64,000 bases of DNA from CAIWHR01 sp963726765 (GCA_963726765.1 CAVSDH010000010.1:248001-312000), one strand, 5' to 3'. Shown: positions 1 through 9,464, counted from the first letter of the stretch. The notes: generated by a model from the sequence alone, not told the origin. Numbers and translations: made by a program.

Positions 1-39
1 GGCGTCGAACGTCGTGCGGCGGCATGGGTATGCGGGCAT
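1..39 (-). CDS. possible start of a gene leaving the window
   Basis: An ATG follows a GAGGAAG-like ribosome binding site 22 bases after the stop of the truncated oxidoreductase gene. Only about 13 codons are present, reading MPAYPCRRTTFDA, so no family can be assigned. Same-strand position and tight spacing suggest it continues the TRAP-transporter operon. Confidence 0.25.
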   Translation of the reverse strand, partial: MPAYPCRRTTFDA

Positions 40-60
40 TGCTTCGCTTCCTCGGTTCGC

Positions 61-258
61 TCAGTTTGCAATCACAGTCCGGCCGATTTTCGCGGCCTCG
101 GCGATCGCTTCGGTCACGCGCAGGTTCTGCAATCCGTCGCGCGCGGCGACCAGCGGCTCCACATCTCCGCGGATGACCGCGGCGAAGTGCTCGATCTGCT
201 CGGCGCGGCGGAGGTCGATGAGGCCGGCGCCGGCCACGGCGATTCGCACCTTCTTCAT
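61..258 (-). pseudogene. Gfo/Idh/MocA oxidoreductase, middle deleted in frame
   Basis: The 65-codon reading frame starts with MKKVRIAVAGAGLI, the first beta strand and glycine-rich turn of the NAD-binding fold of Gfo/Idh/MocA dehydrogenases. It then jumps directly to a sequence typical of the family's C terminus: an EQIEHFAAVIRG stretch, followed by GLQNLRVTEAIAEAAKIGR. A full protein is about 330-390 residues (compare the intact relative at 42510-43541), so some 270 or more residues, including the EKP catalytic motif, are missing. The frame is kept across the junction. No activity is expected. It lies 77 bases after dctM on the same strand and was probably the last metabolic gene of the TRAP operon. 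An assembly deletion is an alternative to a real one. Confidence 0.7.
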
Positions 259-334
259 CTGCGAATCCCTGTGATCCGGTACACGTCCCTTCGTGGCGTC
301 CCTGACCCGGCCGATGCCATGCGCGAAGTTCCCG

Positions 335-1636
335 TCACCCCTTGTACCCGAGCAGCCTCGGGAGGAACAGCACGGTACTGGGCACGAGCGTCATCACCGC
401 GAGCGCGCCGATCATCACGTACAGGAACGGCATCACCTCGCGCACCATCTCGCGCAGCGGAACCCGGGCGATCTTGGTCATCATGAAGAGCAGCAGCCCG
501 AACGGCGGCGTGACCAGCCCCAACATGATGTTGACGACGCACACCACGCCGAAGTGGACCATGTCGATGCCCAGCGTCTGTGCGGTAGGAATCAGCACGG
601 GGAGGATCACGAGGATGATCGTCGTTCCTTCGAGGAAGCAGCCGAGAATCAGCAGCAGAACGTTGACCATCAGCAGGAACACGAGCGGCGACAGCTGGTA
701 CGCCTTCAGCATCGCACTCAGAGTCTTCGGGATGTTCTCCGACGTGATGACGAAATTGAACACCATCGCGCCTGCGATGAGCATGCCGATCGACACCGTG
801 ACGCGCGCGCTGGATACCAGCGCCTCGTATACGTCCTTCGCTCGCAGGCTGCGATACAGGAATGCGGAGACCAGCAACGCGTACGCGGCGGCGACCGCAG
901 CGGCCTCGGTGGGAGTGGTGACACCGGTCCACATGCACCCGAGCAGGATCACCGGCATCATGAGCGCCGGCAATGCCAGCCAGGTCACGCGAGGCAGCTC
1001 GCGCATCGGCACGGGCTTCTCGACCGGGAAGTTGCGACGCTTCGCGACGAAGGCAATGAGGCCGCTCTGGACGGCCCCTAGAAGCAAGCCGGGTATCACG
1101 CCACCGAGGAAGAGGTAGCCGACTGACGTGTCCGATACCAGCGCATAGAGCACGAGCGGGATCGACGGCGGGATGATCGGCCCGATGACGGACGATACGC
1201 AGGTCAGCGCGGCGGCGAACGCCGGCGGATACTTCCCGTTGCGCGTCATCATGGTCTGCATCAGCTTGCCCGAGGCCGCCGCATCGGCGAGCGCGGAACC
1301 CGACATGCTCGCAAGGACGATGGCCTGCAGGACGTTCACCTGCGCGAGTCCGCCGCGGAAGCGCCCGACGATTGCGTTGCAGAAGTCCAGCAGCCTTTCC
1401 AGAATGGCGCCGGTGCTCATGAACGAGGCGGCGAGGATGAACAGCGGGATCGCAAGCAGCAGCTGGCTCGCCATCATGCCGTTCAGCAACTGCTCGGCCG
1501 CGGTCCCCATGTCGAGCCCCGACACGAACAGCCAGAGAATGGATCCGCCGATCATCGCGTAGGCGACAGGCAGTCCGATCAAGCTCAACCCGACGATGGC
1601 GATGAGCGCAAGGGACAACGGGCTGAACAGGTTCAT
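335..1636 (-). CDS. dctM: TRAP transporter large permease DctM
   Basis: The 433-residue protein is almost wholly hydrophobic, with about a dozen predicted membrane segments starting at residue 5. Its length and composition fit the DctM subunit, which forms the sodium-coupled transport channel of tripartite ATP-independent periplasmic transporters. Family-like stretches are visible, for example IIPPSIPLVLYAL near residue 154 and the AAAVAAAYALLVS stretch. The start overlaps the dctQ stop by four bases (ATGA), implying translational coupling. With DctQ and DctP it imports a small organic acid across the inner membrane. The substrate is not readable from sequence; the neighbours suggest an oxo- or hydroxy-acid related to the upstream enzymes. 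Confidence 0.93.
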   Translation of the reverse strand: MNLFSPLSLALIAIVGLSLIGLPVAYAMIGGSILWLFVSGLDMGTAAEQLLNGMMASQLLLAIPLFILAASFMSTGAILERLLDFCNAIVGRFRGGLAQVNVLQAIVLASMSGSALADAAASGKLMQTMMTRNGKYPPAFAAALTCVSSVIGPIIPPSIPLVLYALVSDTSVGYLFLGGVIPGLLLGAVQSGLIAFVAKRRNFPVEKPVPMRELPRVTWLALPALMMPVILLGCMWTGVTTPTEAAAVAAAYALLVSAFLYRSLRAKDVYEALVSSARVTVSIGMLIAGAMVFNFVITSENIPKTLSAMLKAYQLSPLVFLLMVNVLLLILGCFLEGTTIILVILPVLIPTAQTLGIDMVHFGVVCVVNIMLGLVTPPFGLLLFMMTKIARVPLREMVREVMPFLYVMIGALAVMTLVPSTVLFLPRLLGYKG

Positions 1637-2157
1637 AGTCCGGAGCCCGCCTTGGTGATGTCGGCTCCTTCGGGGGCCTCGCCGCGGAGCGCGCCCACGA
1701 TCGCCCAGACGTAGCGGACGATTACGGCCATGGCGAAGACGACGTAAACCGAATAGAGGATGTCGAGGCGGATATTGAGGTAGGAACTGCTTTCGACCTT
1801 CATGAAGGCCACGTATTTGATGGTGGCGGGTAGCGCCATGCCGAACAGGACCACCGCCGCAACGGCAACGATGAGGTCGACGATGCGCCGTCCCAACGGC
1901 CCCAAACTGCCCGAAAGGAGGTCAAAGCGGACCTCCTCGCTCTCCTTCAGCCAGAAGGCGGAGCCCAGCAGCACCATGTACAGCCACGTGACGACGGACA
2001 GCTCGGACGACCAGCCTATGGGGAAGTTGAAGAAGTAGCGAAGCACGATCTGAACGAGGAACGCGACGAACATGATGCCGAGCAGACCGGCAACAACGTT
2101 TTCCGCGCGTCGCCTCATCCAGTCGACGGCCGTGGCAACGGTCAAAGTCATGGGCAT
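1633..2157 (-). CDS. dctQ: TRAP transporter small permease DctQ
   Basis: The 174-residue membrane protein has four hydrophobic segments and the DctQ-type region FNFPIGWSSELSVVTWLYM, where the family has a conserved aromatic-Glu pattern. DctQ is the accessory membrane subunit that assembles with DctM. The start ATG has a GAGGA site a few bases upstream; a second ATG two codons later is equally possible. The gene ends within the first codon of dctM and follows dctP after 115 bases. No substrate information is contained in this subunit. Confidence 0.92.
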   Translation of the reverse strand: MPMTLTVATAVDWMRRRAENVVAGLLGIMFVAFLVQIVLRYFFNFPIGWSSELSVVTWLYMVLLGSAFWLKESEEVRFDLLSGSLGPLGRRIVDLIVAVAAVVLFGMALPATIKYVAFMKVESSSYLNIRLDILYSVYVVFAMAVIVRYVWAIVGALRGEAPEGADITKAGSGL

Positions 2158-2272
2158 CTCCGGTCCTCTGCGGACTGTTCGTTACCGGCGTGCCGGACAT
2201 GACGACGGCACGCGCGGCGGTCGTTCCGGCGCGGCGAAACCGCGGGCCGCCGCTGCGGCCGGCGTCCTTCGG

Positions 2273-3265
2273 TCAGGACTTCAGCGCACCGATCTTGTCG
2301 AGGATGCCCGGCTCCCAAGACTTCGCTTCGTCGGAGGCCAGGTAGACCTTCTGTGCGTAGGCGCGGAACGCCGAGACGTCCGGCGTATAGACGTCGAGCC
2401 CCTGCTTCTTGAAGGCGTCGGCGAGCTCTGCCTCGCGCTTCAGGTGCTCTGCCGCGCTCCAGTGGAGCGCCTTGTCGACCGCGGCCTGAAAGCTCTTCTG
2501 CTTGGCCGCGTCCATTGCGTTCCACGACTTCTGGTTCATGCACAGCACATCGAACGCAACGAGGTGCGACGTCAGCACGATCTGCGACATCACCTCGTAG
2601 AATTTCATGTTCTGCACGTTTGGGAGCGGGTTGTCCTGCCCGTCGATCGCACCCGTCTGCAGGCCCGTGTAGGTCTCCGCATAGGCCATCGGCGTGGGAT
2701 TCGCACCAATCGAGCGGCCGAGCAACTGCCACGCGTCGCCCGGGGGCATACGCAGCTTGATGCCGGCCATGTCCGCGGGAGTGCTGATCTTCTTCTTCGG
2801 CTTGAGGCCCACCTGACGCGTGCCATAGAACGTCGGGCCAAGGATCTTGATCTTTAGCTGGTCCTCAGCCTGCTTCTTCGTCTGCGCGCCTAGGTCGCTC
2901 GCAAAGAACGCGAGCACGTGGTGGGCGTCGCGGAAGGTGTACGCGGACGTCAGGACCGACCAGGCAGGCAGTTGCTTGCTGATGTCCTGCGGCGCGATGT
3001 TGCCCATCTCCAGATTGTCGCGCTGCAGCGCGACAAGCTCGGTACCTTGCTTGAATAGCGTCCCGCCATAGAACGGCTCGATCTTGACGTTCGCCTCGAC
3101 GTCCTTCGACAACATACGGATCATGTCGGCACGAATGTCCTTATCCGAGAAAACCGCGGCGAAACGCAACGTGGGATTTCCCTGCGCCCACGCGGGAACC
3201 ATCTGCGATGCGGCCAGTGCAGCGCCGGCCTTCAGCACGGTACGACGGTCGATCTTGAACTCCAT
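2273..3265 (-). CDS. dctP: TRAP transporter substrate-binding protein DctP
   Basis: The 330-residue periplasmic solute receptor has a twin-arginine-like signal (RRTVLKAGAALAAS) at the N terminus. The DctP signature is present: KLRMPPGDAW around residue 170 supplies the arginine that normally binds the substrate carboxylate. It is followed by GANPTPMAYAETYTGLQTG and an AIDGQDNPL segment. A strong AAGGAGG site precedes the ATG. As the binding component it decides specificity of the DctPQM system; the conserved arginine implies an organic acid ligand. The gene begins the transporter part of the minus-strand cluster and is 34 bases downstream of the tetR gene. Confidence 0.94.
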   Translation of the reverse strand: MEFKIDRRTVLKAGAALAASQMVPAWAQGNPTLRFAAVFSDKDIRADMIRMLSKDVEANVKIEPFYGGTLFKQGTELVALQRDNLEMGNIAPQDISKQLPAWSVLTSAYTFRDAHHVLAFFASDLGAQTKKQAEDQLKIKILGPTFYGTRQVGLKPKKKISTPADMAGIKLRMPPGDAWQLLGRSIGANPTPMAYAETYTGLQTGAIDGQDNPLPNVQNMKFYEVMSQIVLTSHLVAFDVLCMNQKSWNAMDAAKQKSFQAAVDKALHWSAAEHLKREAELADAFKKQGLDVYTPDVSAFRAYAQKVYLASDEAKSWEPGILDKIGALKS

Positions 3266-3299
3266 GACTTCCTCCTTGTTGAAGATTGCAACTACCGGG

Positions 3300-3932
3300 C
3301 TAGCACGTTGACCCGCTCCCGAGCCAACTCAGGATCATGTCCGCCACCATCCGGCGGCGGCGTGGCACATCTCCCTTGGCGCCCATGGACCGCTGGAATA
3401 TGGCCCCGAACGTGTACTGGTTCGTGACGTTGAACATCCCCAATGCCGCGATCGACATGTGTACGTCGATCGGGTCGACGTCCGCGCGGAACGTGCCGTC
3501 GGCCTGGCCCCGCGCGATCACGGCGCCGAGCGTCTCGACGATGGGCCGGTTGACGGTGCGCATCGCCGCGGACTTTTTCATGTGGCGCCCCTTGGCCTGG
3601 TTTTCGGCGACCACGAGCCGGACGAAATCCTCGTGCTCGAAGTAGTAGTCGTACGTGAACTCCACGATGCAGCGGATCGCCTCCACCGGCGGCAGATGGT
3701 CCAGTTCGAGCTTGATCTCGGCGGCGCGGATTTCGGCATACACGCGCTCGAGCACCGCCAGGTAGATCTGTTCCTTGCTGCCGAAGTAATAGTTGATCAG
3801 TGCGCGGGTCGTGTTGGTCCGCGCCGCGATCGCGTCCATGCTGGCACCCTTGAAGCCGCGCGAGGCAAACTCGACGGTGGCCGCCGCGAGGATGCGGGCG
3901 CGGTTGGCCTCCGGCGCCTTGGGCTTTCGCAT
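3300..3932 (-). CDS. TetR/AcrR family regulator of the TRAP cluster
   Basis: The N-terminal helix-turn-helix is plain: RARILAAATVEFASRGFKG, then AIAARTNTTRALINYYFGSK, which is the canonical TetR DNA-binding end. The C-terminal part is a ligand-binding domain of about 150 residues. The start is placed at MRKPKAPEA (210 residues) because family alignments begin there; the frame stays open upstream to a TTG at 3989 with further ATGs at 3968 and 3962, none with a convincing ribosome site. It lies inside the minus-strand catabolic cluster, between the isomerase-like gene and dctP, so local control of the transporter is likely but inferred. Confidence 0.88.
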   Translation of the reverse strand: MRKPKAPEANRARILAAATVEFASRGFKGASMDAIAARTNTTRALINYYFGSKEQIYLAVLERVYAEIRAAEIKLELDHLPPVEAIRCIVEFTYDYYFEHEDFVRLVVAENQAKGRHMKKSAAMRTVNRPIVETLGAVIARGQADGTFRADVDPIDVHMSIAALGMFNVTNQYTFGAIFQRSMGAKGDVPRRRRMVADMILSWLGSGSTC

Positions 3933-4154
3933 GGCGGAGGTACGGACCGACGCGACGGGCATCACCATCAGGAATCCCGAAATTGACAAGATCGCAAGGA
4001 GAATTTAACAGATACGTCAATTCGAGACAATGCAGGTTTCTTCCGCATCGCAACATGCGCGGAGTGCGAAACGCCGCGGGCGGAGTCGCAATCAGCACTG
4101 CTCGCGCGGAACCCGGAGCAACACTCGGGGAAATAAGCCTTCACCGGATCCGGT

Positions 4155-5015
4155 TCATGCCGCGCTGCGTTGAGTACGGTCGACCATGTGCCTGCCGGGC
4201 ACTCTTTCGACACCGTCGAGATGGCTGCGCGCGGCGCGAAGTGCCAGCAGCGCGACGGCTTCCGGACCGATCGCCCTGGTCAGCGCCACACGCGGAATTT
4301 CCAGCGCGTAGGGGATGTCCTGGGGCAGGCACGCCAGGATCTCGCGGACTTGGATGCCCCCTTCACCGGGGAATTGACGCTCGTCCCGCGCCGTGCGAAT
4401 GATCCCCGCCATCGTCGGCGGCACTTCCTTGGCCGCGTCGCAAACGTGCGCGAATCGGAACCATTCTCCAGGGAGCTTGGCGAGTTCTTCGAGACTCGAA
4501 TCGGAGCGGCCGAAGTGGAGCATGTCGACCAGAATTCCGGCGTTCGGGCGATTGACCGCCCGCACGACCCGCGCGGCTTCGGCAAGGTTTCCGGTCTCGG
4601 TCCAGTGCGGGAATTCCAGGCTGACGAAGATCCCCAGCGGCTTCGCAAGATCGCAAAGACGCGCGAAACGCGCGGTCGCACGGTCGCGGTCCGGGTCGGG
4701 TAGCTGCGCGATCGCATGGCGGGCGCCGAGATCGGCTCCGGCTTCCAGGCACGGCAGGAAATGGTCTGCGTCCAGCGACGGATCCATGCGCAGCAACTCA
4801 ATGTCGTGGATACGCACGCCCGTGTCGGCCGTGCGCGCCTTCGTTTCCTGGCGCAACGCGCGATCGGTGGCCAGCGGATACAGCACCTCATCCGGCGTCA
4901 CGCGCGTCATCCGCACGCCCACGGCGTCGTAACCCGAGCGCGCGGCGACCTCCACCAGCTGCGGCGGCGTCAGCGACAATACCGTCAGGTGCGCCAGCGA
5001 ATATTCGCGCTTCAT
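4155..5015 (-). CDS. sugar phosphate isomerase/epimerase family protein
   Basis: The 286-residue protein has the features of an AP-endonuclease-2-type TIM barrel, the fold of sugar phosphate isomerases and IolE/IolH-like enzymes. Candidate metal ligands occur in order on successive strands: Glu in IFVSLEF, Asp in ILVDMLHFGRSD, His and Asp in FRFAHVCDA, and Glu in PGEGG. A GGAGGAG site precedes the ATG, and the start lies 40 bases after the upstream ThDP gene. Such proteins isomerise or epimerise a sugar, keto-acid or polyol using a divalent metal; the actual substrate is unknown. Membership in the cluster suggests a step before or after the ThDP enzyme. Confidence 0.8.
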   Translation of the reverse strand: MKREYSLAHLTVLSLTPPQLVEVAARSGYDAVGVRMTRVTPDEVLYPLATDRALRQETKARTADTGVRIHDIELLRMDPSLDADHFLPCLEAGADLGARHAIAQLPDPDRDRATARFARLCDLAKPLGIFVSLEFPHWTETGNLAEAARVVRAVNRPNAGILVDMLHFGRSDSSLEELAKLPGEWFRFAHVCDAAKEVPPTMAGIIRTARDERQFPGEGGIQVREILACLPQDIPYALEIPRVALTRAIGPEAVALLALRAARSHLDGVERVPGRHMVDRTQRSAA

Positions 5016-5055
5016 GGAATGGCTCCTCCGTAAACGTTCGCGATCTGCCGCTCGT

Positions 5056-6838
5056 TCAATCCGCGTGCACTGCGCCGCCGGTGCTGACGTGATGCACCTT
5101 CTTCCCGGGCGAATAGATGTCCATGATGTTCCAGTGACCGGCGGTGGGCGTCGGGACGTTCTTCATGTAGACGTCGATGACGCACGGGCGCTTCGACTTG
5201 ACGGCCTTCTCCAGCGCGGGCTTGAACGCGGCGGCCGAGGTCACCTTGACGCCGTCGATACCGTAGGCACGAGCGATCGCAGCGTAGTCGGGCGACCAGG
5301 GCTTGCCGTCCTTCTCGAACACCGTGCCGAAAGTCGTGCCGTAATGCGCCTTCTCCAGGCCGGCGATGGTGCCGAACGCGCAGTTGTTCATGATCACCCA
5401 GATCACCGCGATGTCTTCCTCGAACGCGGTCGCGAGCGCCGCCGGATTCTGGCCGAAGCCACCGTCGCCGATCAGCGCCACCACGACCTTGTCCGGACGC
5501 GCCACCTTGGCGCCCAGCGCGGCCGGCGAGCCGAAGCCCATCGTCGCGAAGCCGCCCGGCGTGAACACGCTGCCCGGGGTGTAGATCGGATACTGCTGGG
5601 CCATGCCGTTCTTGTTCCAGCCCACGTCCGTGCAGAGCAGCGCGTCGCGCGGCATCACGGTGCGCAGGTCGGCGAGGATGCGTTCCGGGCGCATGGGCCA
5701 CTCGTCGCTCTCGACCGCCTTCTTGTTGCCGGCGACGAACTTGGTCCTGTTGGCCGCCATCTCGGCCAGAAGCTTCGGGCCGCTTCACGCCCTTCGGCGC
5801 GAGTTTGCGGGCGACGCGGTTCAGCACCCGCAGCGCTTCCCTGAGATCCGCCACCGCGCCGATGGCCACGGGGTAGTTGCGGCCAAGCTCCGCGGGGTCG
5901 ATGTCGATGTGGATCAGTCGGGTTGGCGGCATGCTGAACGTGTACTCGTCTTCCCACGAGCTGCAGTCGGCCTCGGAAAAGCGCGTGCCCAGCGCCAGGA
6001 TCCAGTCGGCGCGCTTGCACTTGTCGTTGATGAACTTGGTCCCCCAGAAGCCGGTCATGCCGAGGATCAGCGGATGGTCGTCGGGCAGTGCGCCCTTCCC
6101 CATCAGCGTGTGCGCGACCGGCAACGACAGGCGTTCGGCCAGCTCGCGCATCTCCTTCGCTGCGTCGGCAAGCAGGATGCCGCCGCCGACATACATCACC
6201 GGATTCTTCGCGCCGAGCAGCGCCTGGATCATCTTCTCCGCGGCCTCGTCGTCGAGCGAGGGCTTGTGCAGCGACTTGGTGTTGGCGAGGGCGCGCTTCC
6301 ACAGCGCGACGTCGATCTCCTTCGAGAAGATGTCCATCGGCACGTCGACGAGCACCGGGCCGGGCCGTCCGCTTTCGGCCAGCGTGAACGCCTTTTCGAT
6401 GATCTCGGGGAAGAGATGCGGCGAATCCACGCGCCACGCCCGCTTGACGAAGGGGCGGTAGATCTCGTGTTGGGACGCGTCCGCGTGCAGGTTCACTTCC
6501 TGGTGCGGGTGCTTGCCGTAGTAGTGGGACGGCACGTCGCCGGCGATCACCACCATCGGGATCGAGTCGAGCGCGGCGTTGGCCACGCCGGTCGCGGCAT
6601 TGGTGAGCCCGGGACTCAAGTGTGAGAGCACGACCGACGCCTTGTTCGTCGCGCGCGCATAGCCGTCGGCCGCGTGCGCCGCGATCTGCTCGTGCCGGGT
6701 GTTGATGAATTTGATCTTCTTGCTCTTCGAGAGCGCGGCGAGCACCGCGATGTTGGTGTGCCCGCACAAGCCGAATATGTGCTCGACCCCTCGGGCTTCC
6801 AGGTACTTGACCAGCTGGTTCGAAATCAGGTCCTTCAT
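5056..6838 (-). CDS. ThDP-dependent enzyme, acetolactate-synthase-like (frameshifted)
   Basis: Two overlapping frames together give a protein of about 593 residues with the three-domain plan of ThDP 2-oxoacid enzymes. The N-terminal pyrimidine-binding domain holds the catalytic glutamate in NTRHEQIAAHAADGYAR. A central FAD/nucleotide-like domain follows. The C-terminal domain has the ThDP motif GDGGFGQNPAALATAF followed by an asparagine pair in VIMNNCAFGT. Frames join if one base of the GGG run at 5777-5779 is removed, giving RPKLLAEMAANRTKF. An AGGAG site sets the start. It is not sulfoacetaldehyde acetyltransferase by its N terminus. Decarboxylation of a 2-oxoacid or cleavage of a 2-hydroxyacyl-CoA to an aldehyde is plausible beside the acylating aldehyde dehydrogenase, but unproven. 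Confidence 0.85.
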
Positions 6839-6890
6839 CGAGCGCTCCTTCAGATCGTTCTGTCCGGGGGCAGGCCGCGGCACACGTGGT

Positions 6891-7769
6891 TCAGTCGTCG
6901 CCGCGCGCGGCGGGGTCGGGCACGGCGCGGCGCGCCGGCCCGCTGTAGCGGTACGGAATCTCCCGCGGCATGGGGCCCATGATGCGACGGCCCCTTTGCT
7001 TCTGCTCCCAGGCGTGCGCCAGAATGCCCACCGCGCGCGACAGGGCGAACAATCCTCGGCCGAGCTCCGGCTCGAAGCCCAGCTCGCAGAAGATGACGGC
7101 CGTGATGCCGTCGATGTTCATCGGGATGTGGCGCTTCTTGATCGCGGAGATCGCGGCCTCGACCGCGTGGCCGATCGCCGCGTAGCGTCCGGACACCACA
7201 CCCGCGGCCTCCGCCTTCGCGACCAGCGCGAACAGCGGCGCAGTCCTCGGGTCGACGGGGTGGAAGCGGTGGCCGAATCCCGGAACGATCTTCTCGCCCG
7301 CATTGCGATGGCGTTCGATGACCGCGGCGGCCGCAGCGACGAGATCGCCGTCCTTGCCGGCTTCGGCGTCGATCTCGCGGTAGAGCTCCATGCACTGCTG
7401 CCCCGCGCCGCCGTGGATGTCGTCGAGCACGTTGATCGCAGACGCCATGGCGCCGTTGACGGGCAGTCCGCAGGTGACCGCCATGCGCGCGATGGCGATC
7501 GAGGGCGCGTGCGGACCGTGGTCGACACCGGGCACCATCGCCGCCTCGAGAAGATCGGACTGCCCGCGCGATGGCAACTCGCCGCGCAGCATCAGCCAGA
7601 TCATGTCGGGGAAACGCACGCGGCCGATCAGCTCCTCGATGGGATAGCCGCGGATCGCGATCTTGCCCGGATGAATGTCGATGATGGCCGTGTCCCACCA
7701 GGCGGAGGCGTCGCCGACGAGCTCTTCGGGCGTTCTTGTGGTCATGGGGTTGTCGACTCGAGTGGCCAC
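6891..7769 (-). CDS. citryl-CoA lyase / citrate synthase-like protein
   Basis: The 292-residue protein is a short member of the citrate synthase superfamily of the citryl-CoA lyase type, lacking the long N-terminal region of true citrate synthases (about 430 residues). Recognisable active-site regions are DHGPHAPSIAIARMA, GGAGQQCMELYREI, the histidine of PGFGHRFHP and the aspartate of NIDGITAVIFCELG. The family makes or breaks a carbon-carbon bond between an acyl-CoA and an oxo compound. The start is uncertain: GTG at 7769 or ATG at 7745, neither with a good ribosome site. It sits between the acylating aldehyde dehydrogenase and the ThDP gene, so it probably works on the acyl-CoA that these produce. 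Confidence 0.85.
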   Translation of the reverse strand: MATRVDNPMTTRTPEELVGDASAWWDTAIIDIHPGKIAIRGYPIEELIGRVRFPDMIWLMLRGELPSRGQSDLLEAAMVPGVDHGPHAPSIAIARMAVTCGLPVNGAMASAINVLDDIHGGAGQQCMELYREIDAEAGKDGDLVAAAAAVIERHRNAGEKIVPGFGHRFHPVDPRTAPLFALVAKAEAAGVVSGRYAAIGHAVEAAISAIKKRHIPMNIDGITAVIFCELGFEPELGRGLFALSRAVGILAHAWEQKQRGRRIMGPMPREIPYRYSGPARRAVPDPAARGDD

Positions 7770-7805
7770 GCGCCAATTGTCATGGGTCGCCGCGGCGCTG
7801 CGGGA

Positions 7806-9251
7806 TCAGGTCGTGATCGTTTCCACTTCCGCTTCGAGCGCCGGATCGTAGAACGGGCCGAACAGCTCTTCGTCGGAGGGCTTGTCTTCCTTGATCGGCA
7901 CCGAGACCCACGTGGTGTTCATGTAGTGCTTGAGATGCACGTTCTCGGACACGATGTTGCCGCCCCACGTGCCGCAACCGAGACTGGACGTCATCGGCAT
8001 CCCGTTGTTGAACGCGCCGGCGTTCGCTTTCGACTGCGGTTGCCGCACCATGATCCGGGAGACGGGCGCCGCGAGCGCGAGCCGATGGATGTGATCCTGG
8101 TCGAACGAATAGATGCCGCACGAGTGGCCCTTGCCGCCCACCTCGTAGACGCCGCGCATCATGGAGAGCGCCTGGTCGAATCCCTTGTACTTGTAGACGG
8201 CGAGGAGCGTGGTCAGCTTTTCGCCGGAGTACGGATGTTCCTTGCCGATGCCGTCGCCGTGCACGATGATGAACTTTCGGTCCGCCGGAATCGTGAAGCC
8301 CGCGATCTTCGCGAGCTGCTGCGGCGATATGGCGACGGTATCCGGCGTGCGATGCGCCTCGTCGTCCCACATCACCTTGCGCAGCGCGGCCTTTTCGGCG
8401 TCGCTGGCGAGATGGCCGCCTTCCTTCTGCAGTTGCGCGAGCAGCCGGTCGAAGATCGACGCCTCGATGATCAGGTTGCCGTCGGCCGAGCAGCCGGACC
8501 CGAAATCGGAGGTCTTGGACAGCCGGGTATTGCGCGCCGCTTCGTCGATGTTCGCCGTCTCGTCGATGATCATCGTCGAATTGCCGGCGCCGACGCCGTA
8601 CGCCGGTGTTCCGGAGCCGTACGCGGCGCGCACCATCGGCTGTCCGCCGGTCGCGACGATCAGATCTGCCCGCGCCATCAGCGCCTGCGACATCGGAATG
8701 TTGACGCGCGTCAGGCACTGCAGGATGTCGGCGGGCGCGCCTTCGCGCTCGAGCGCCTCGCGCATCAGGCGCACGGTCTCGAACGACGTCTTCTTCGAGC
8801 GCGGGTGCGGCGAGAAGATCACGACGTCGCGCGCCTTGATCCCGTAGATCGCGTTGCCCGCAGGCGTCAGGTCCGGGTTGGTCGTCGGGACGATGCAGGC
8901 GATGATCCCCGCCGGCTTCGCGTACTTGACGATGCCCTTCTCCGGCAGCTCCTCGATGATGCCCACGCTTTTCTGGCGAAGCGCGTCGCGGAGCACGCCG
9001 CGGATCTTCATCCGCTTGCCCATCCGGCTGACCGCGTCCCCGAGGCTGGACTCCTTGATCCCCATGTCGACGAGGCGCGTGAACGTCTGCTTGTTCGCGA
9101 CCGCCCACGCGACCGCCTGGCACAGGCGGTCCACGCGCGCCTGGTCGTAGGTCTCGATGATCGCGAGCGCCTTTCGTGCCCGCGCGAACACGTCGTCCAG
9201 TTCCTGCTGCTGCTCTTCGGTGATGCCCTTCTTGATCTCGGGAGCGGCCAT
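7806..9251 (-). CDS. CoA-acylating aldehyde dehydrogenase (EutE/AdhE/SauS-like)
   Basis: The 481-residue protein resembles the aldehyde dehydrogenase half of AdhE, EutE and sulfoacetaldehyde dehydrogenase SauS. The catalytic cysteine is in FGSGCSADGNLI, the nucleotide-binding region in GIIACIVPTTNPDLTPAGN, and a GSGTPAYGVGAGNS loop matches acylating members. Such enzymes interconvert an aldehyde and its acyl-CoA with NAD(P)H. The start is set at MAAPEIKKG because a GAGGA site lies six bases upstream; the frame is open to 9335. First gene of the minus-strand cluster, divergent from iclR. Substrate unknown; sulfoacetaldehyde or another short functionalised aldehyde is a reasonable guess. Confidence 0.88.
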   Translation of the reverse strand: MAAPEIKKGITEEQQQELDDVFARARKALAIIETYDQARVDRLCQAVAWAVANKQTFTRLVDMGIKESSLGDAVSRMGKRMKIRGVLRDALRQKSVGIIEELPEKGIVKYAKPAGIIACIVPTTNPDLTPAGNAIYGIKARDVVIFSPHPRSKKTSFETVRLMREALEREGAPADILQCLTRVNIPMSQALMARADLIVATGGQPMVRAAYGSGTPAYGVGAGNSTMIIDETANIDEAARNTRLSKTSDFGSGCSADGNLIIEASIFDRLLAQLQKEGGHLASDAEKAALRKVMWDDEAHRTPDTVAISPQQLAKIAGFTIPADRKFIIVHGDGIGKEHPYSGEKLTTLLAVYKYKGFDQALSMMRGVYEVGGKGHSCGIYSFDQDHIHRLALAAPVSRIMVRQPQSKANAGAFNNGMPMTSSLGCGTWGGNIVSENVHLKHYMNTTWVSVPIKEDKPSDEELFGPFYDPALEAEVETITT

Positions 9252-9294
9252 TTCCAGTCCTCGTGGTGTTGGGTTCGCGCGGTCCGGCTGCCTG

Positions 9295-9304
9295 CGAACG
9301 TTCG
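9295..9304. promoter_or_regulatory. palindrome CGAACGTTCG, candidate IclR operator (copy 1)
   Basis: A perfect 10-bp palindrome lies 44 bases upstream of the acylating aldehyde dehydrogenase start. The identical palindrome recurs at 9467-9476 near the iclR start. IclR-type regulators usually bind short palindromes in the divergent region next to their own gene, so this is a candidate operator. Confidence 0.45.
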
Positions 9305-9464
9305 AATTCGGGGTAACGATAGGGCTCCGCACCAAAGGGGGTCAAGGGCGTATGGCGACGATGTGTGCGACTGGCGCCCACAATATTCGCTATTCGCCCG
9401 TATTTTCCGGTAAGCTTTCCTCCGATCGGTCGGGGATGATGACGGGCGCTTCGCCTGGCGGACT

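Noticed and set aside
4141..4154. ACCGGATCCGGT palindrome as an operator of the isomerase gene
   Set aside because: It lies at the 3' end of that gene, not near a promoter, and has no second copy.
5056..6838. Assignment of the ThDP enzyme as sulfoacetaldehyde acetyltransferase beside a SauS-like dehydrogenase
   Set aside because: The N terminus (FGLCGHTNIAVLAALSKSKK) does not resemble Xsc, and no phosphotransacetylase or sulfonate genes adjoin.
6699..9413. A plus-strand open frame of about 900 codons
   Set aside because: It is antisense to the citryl-CoA lyase and aldehyde dehydrogenase genes, with repetitive Arg/Asp/His composition and no ribosome site.
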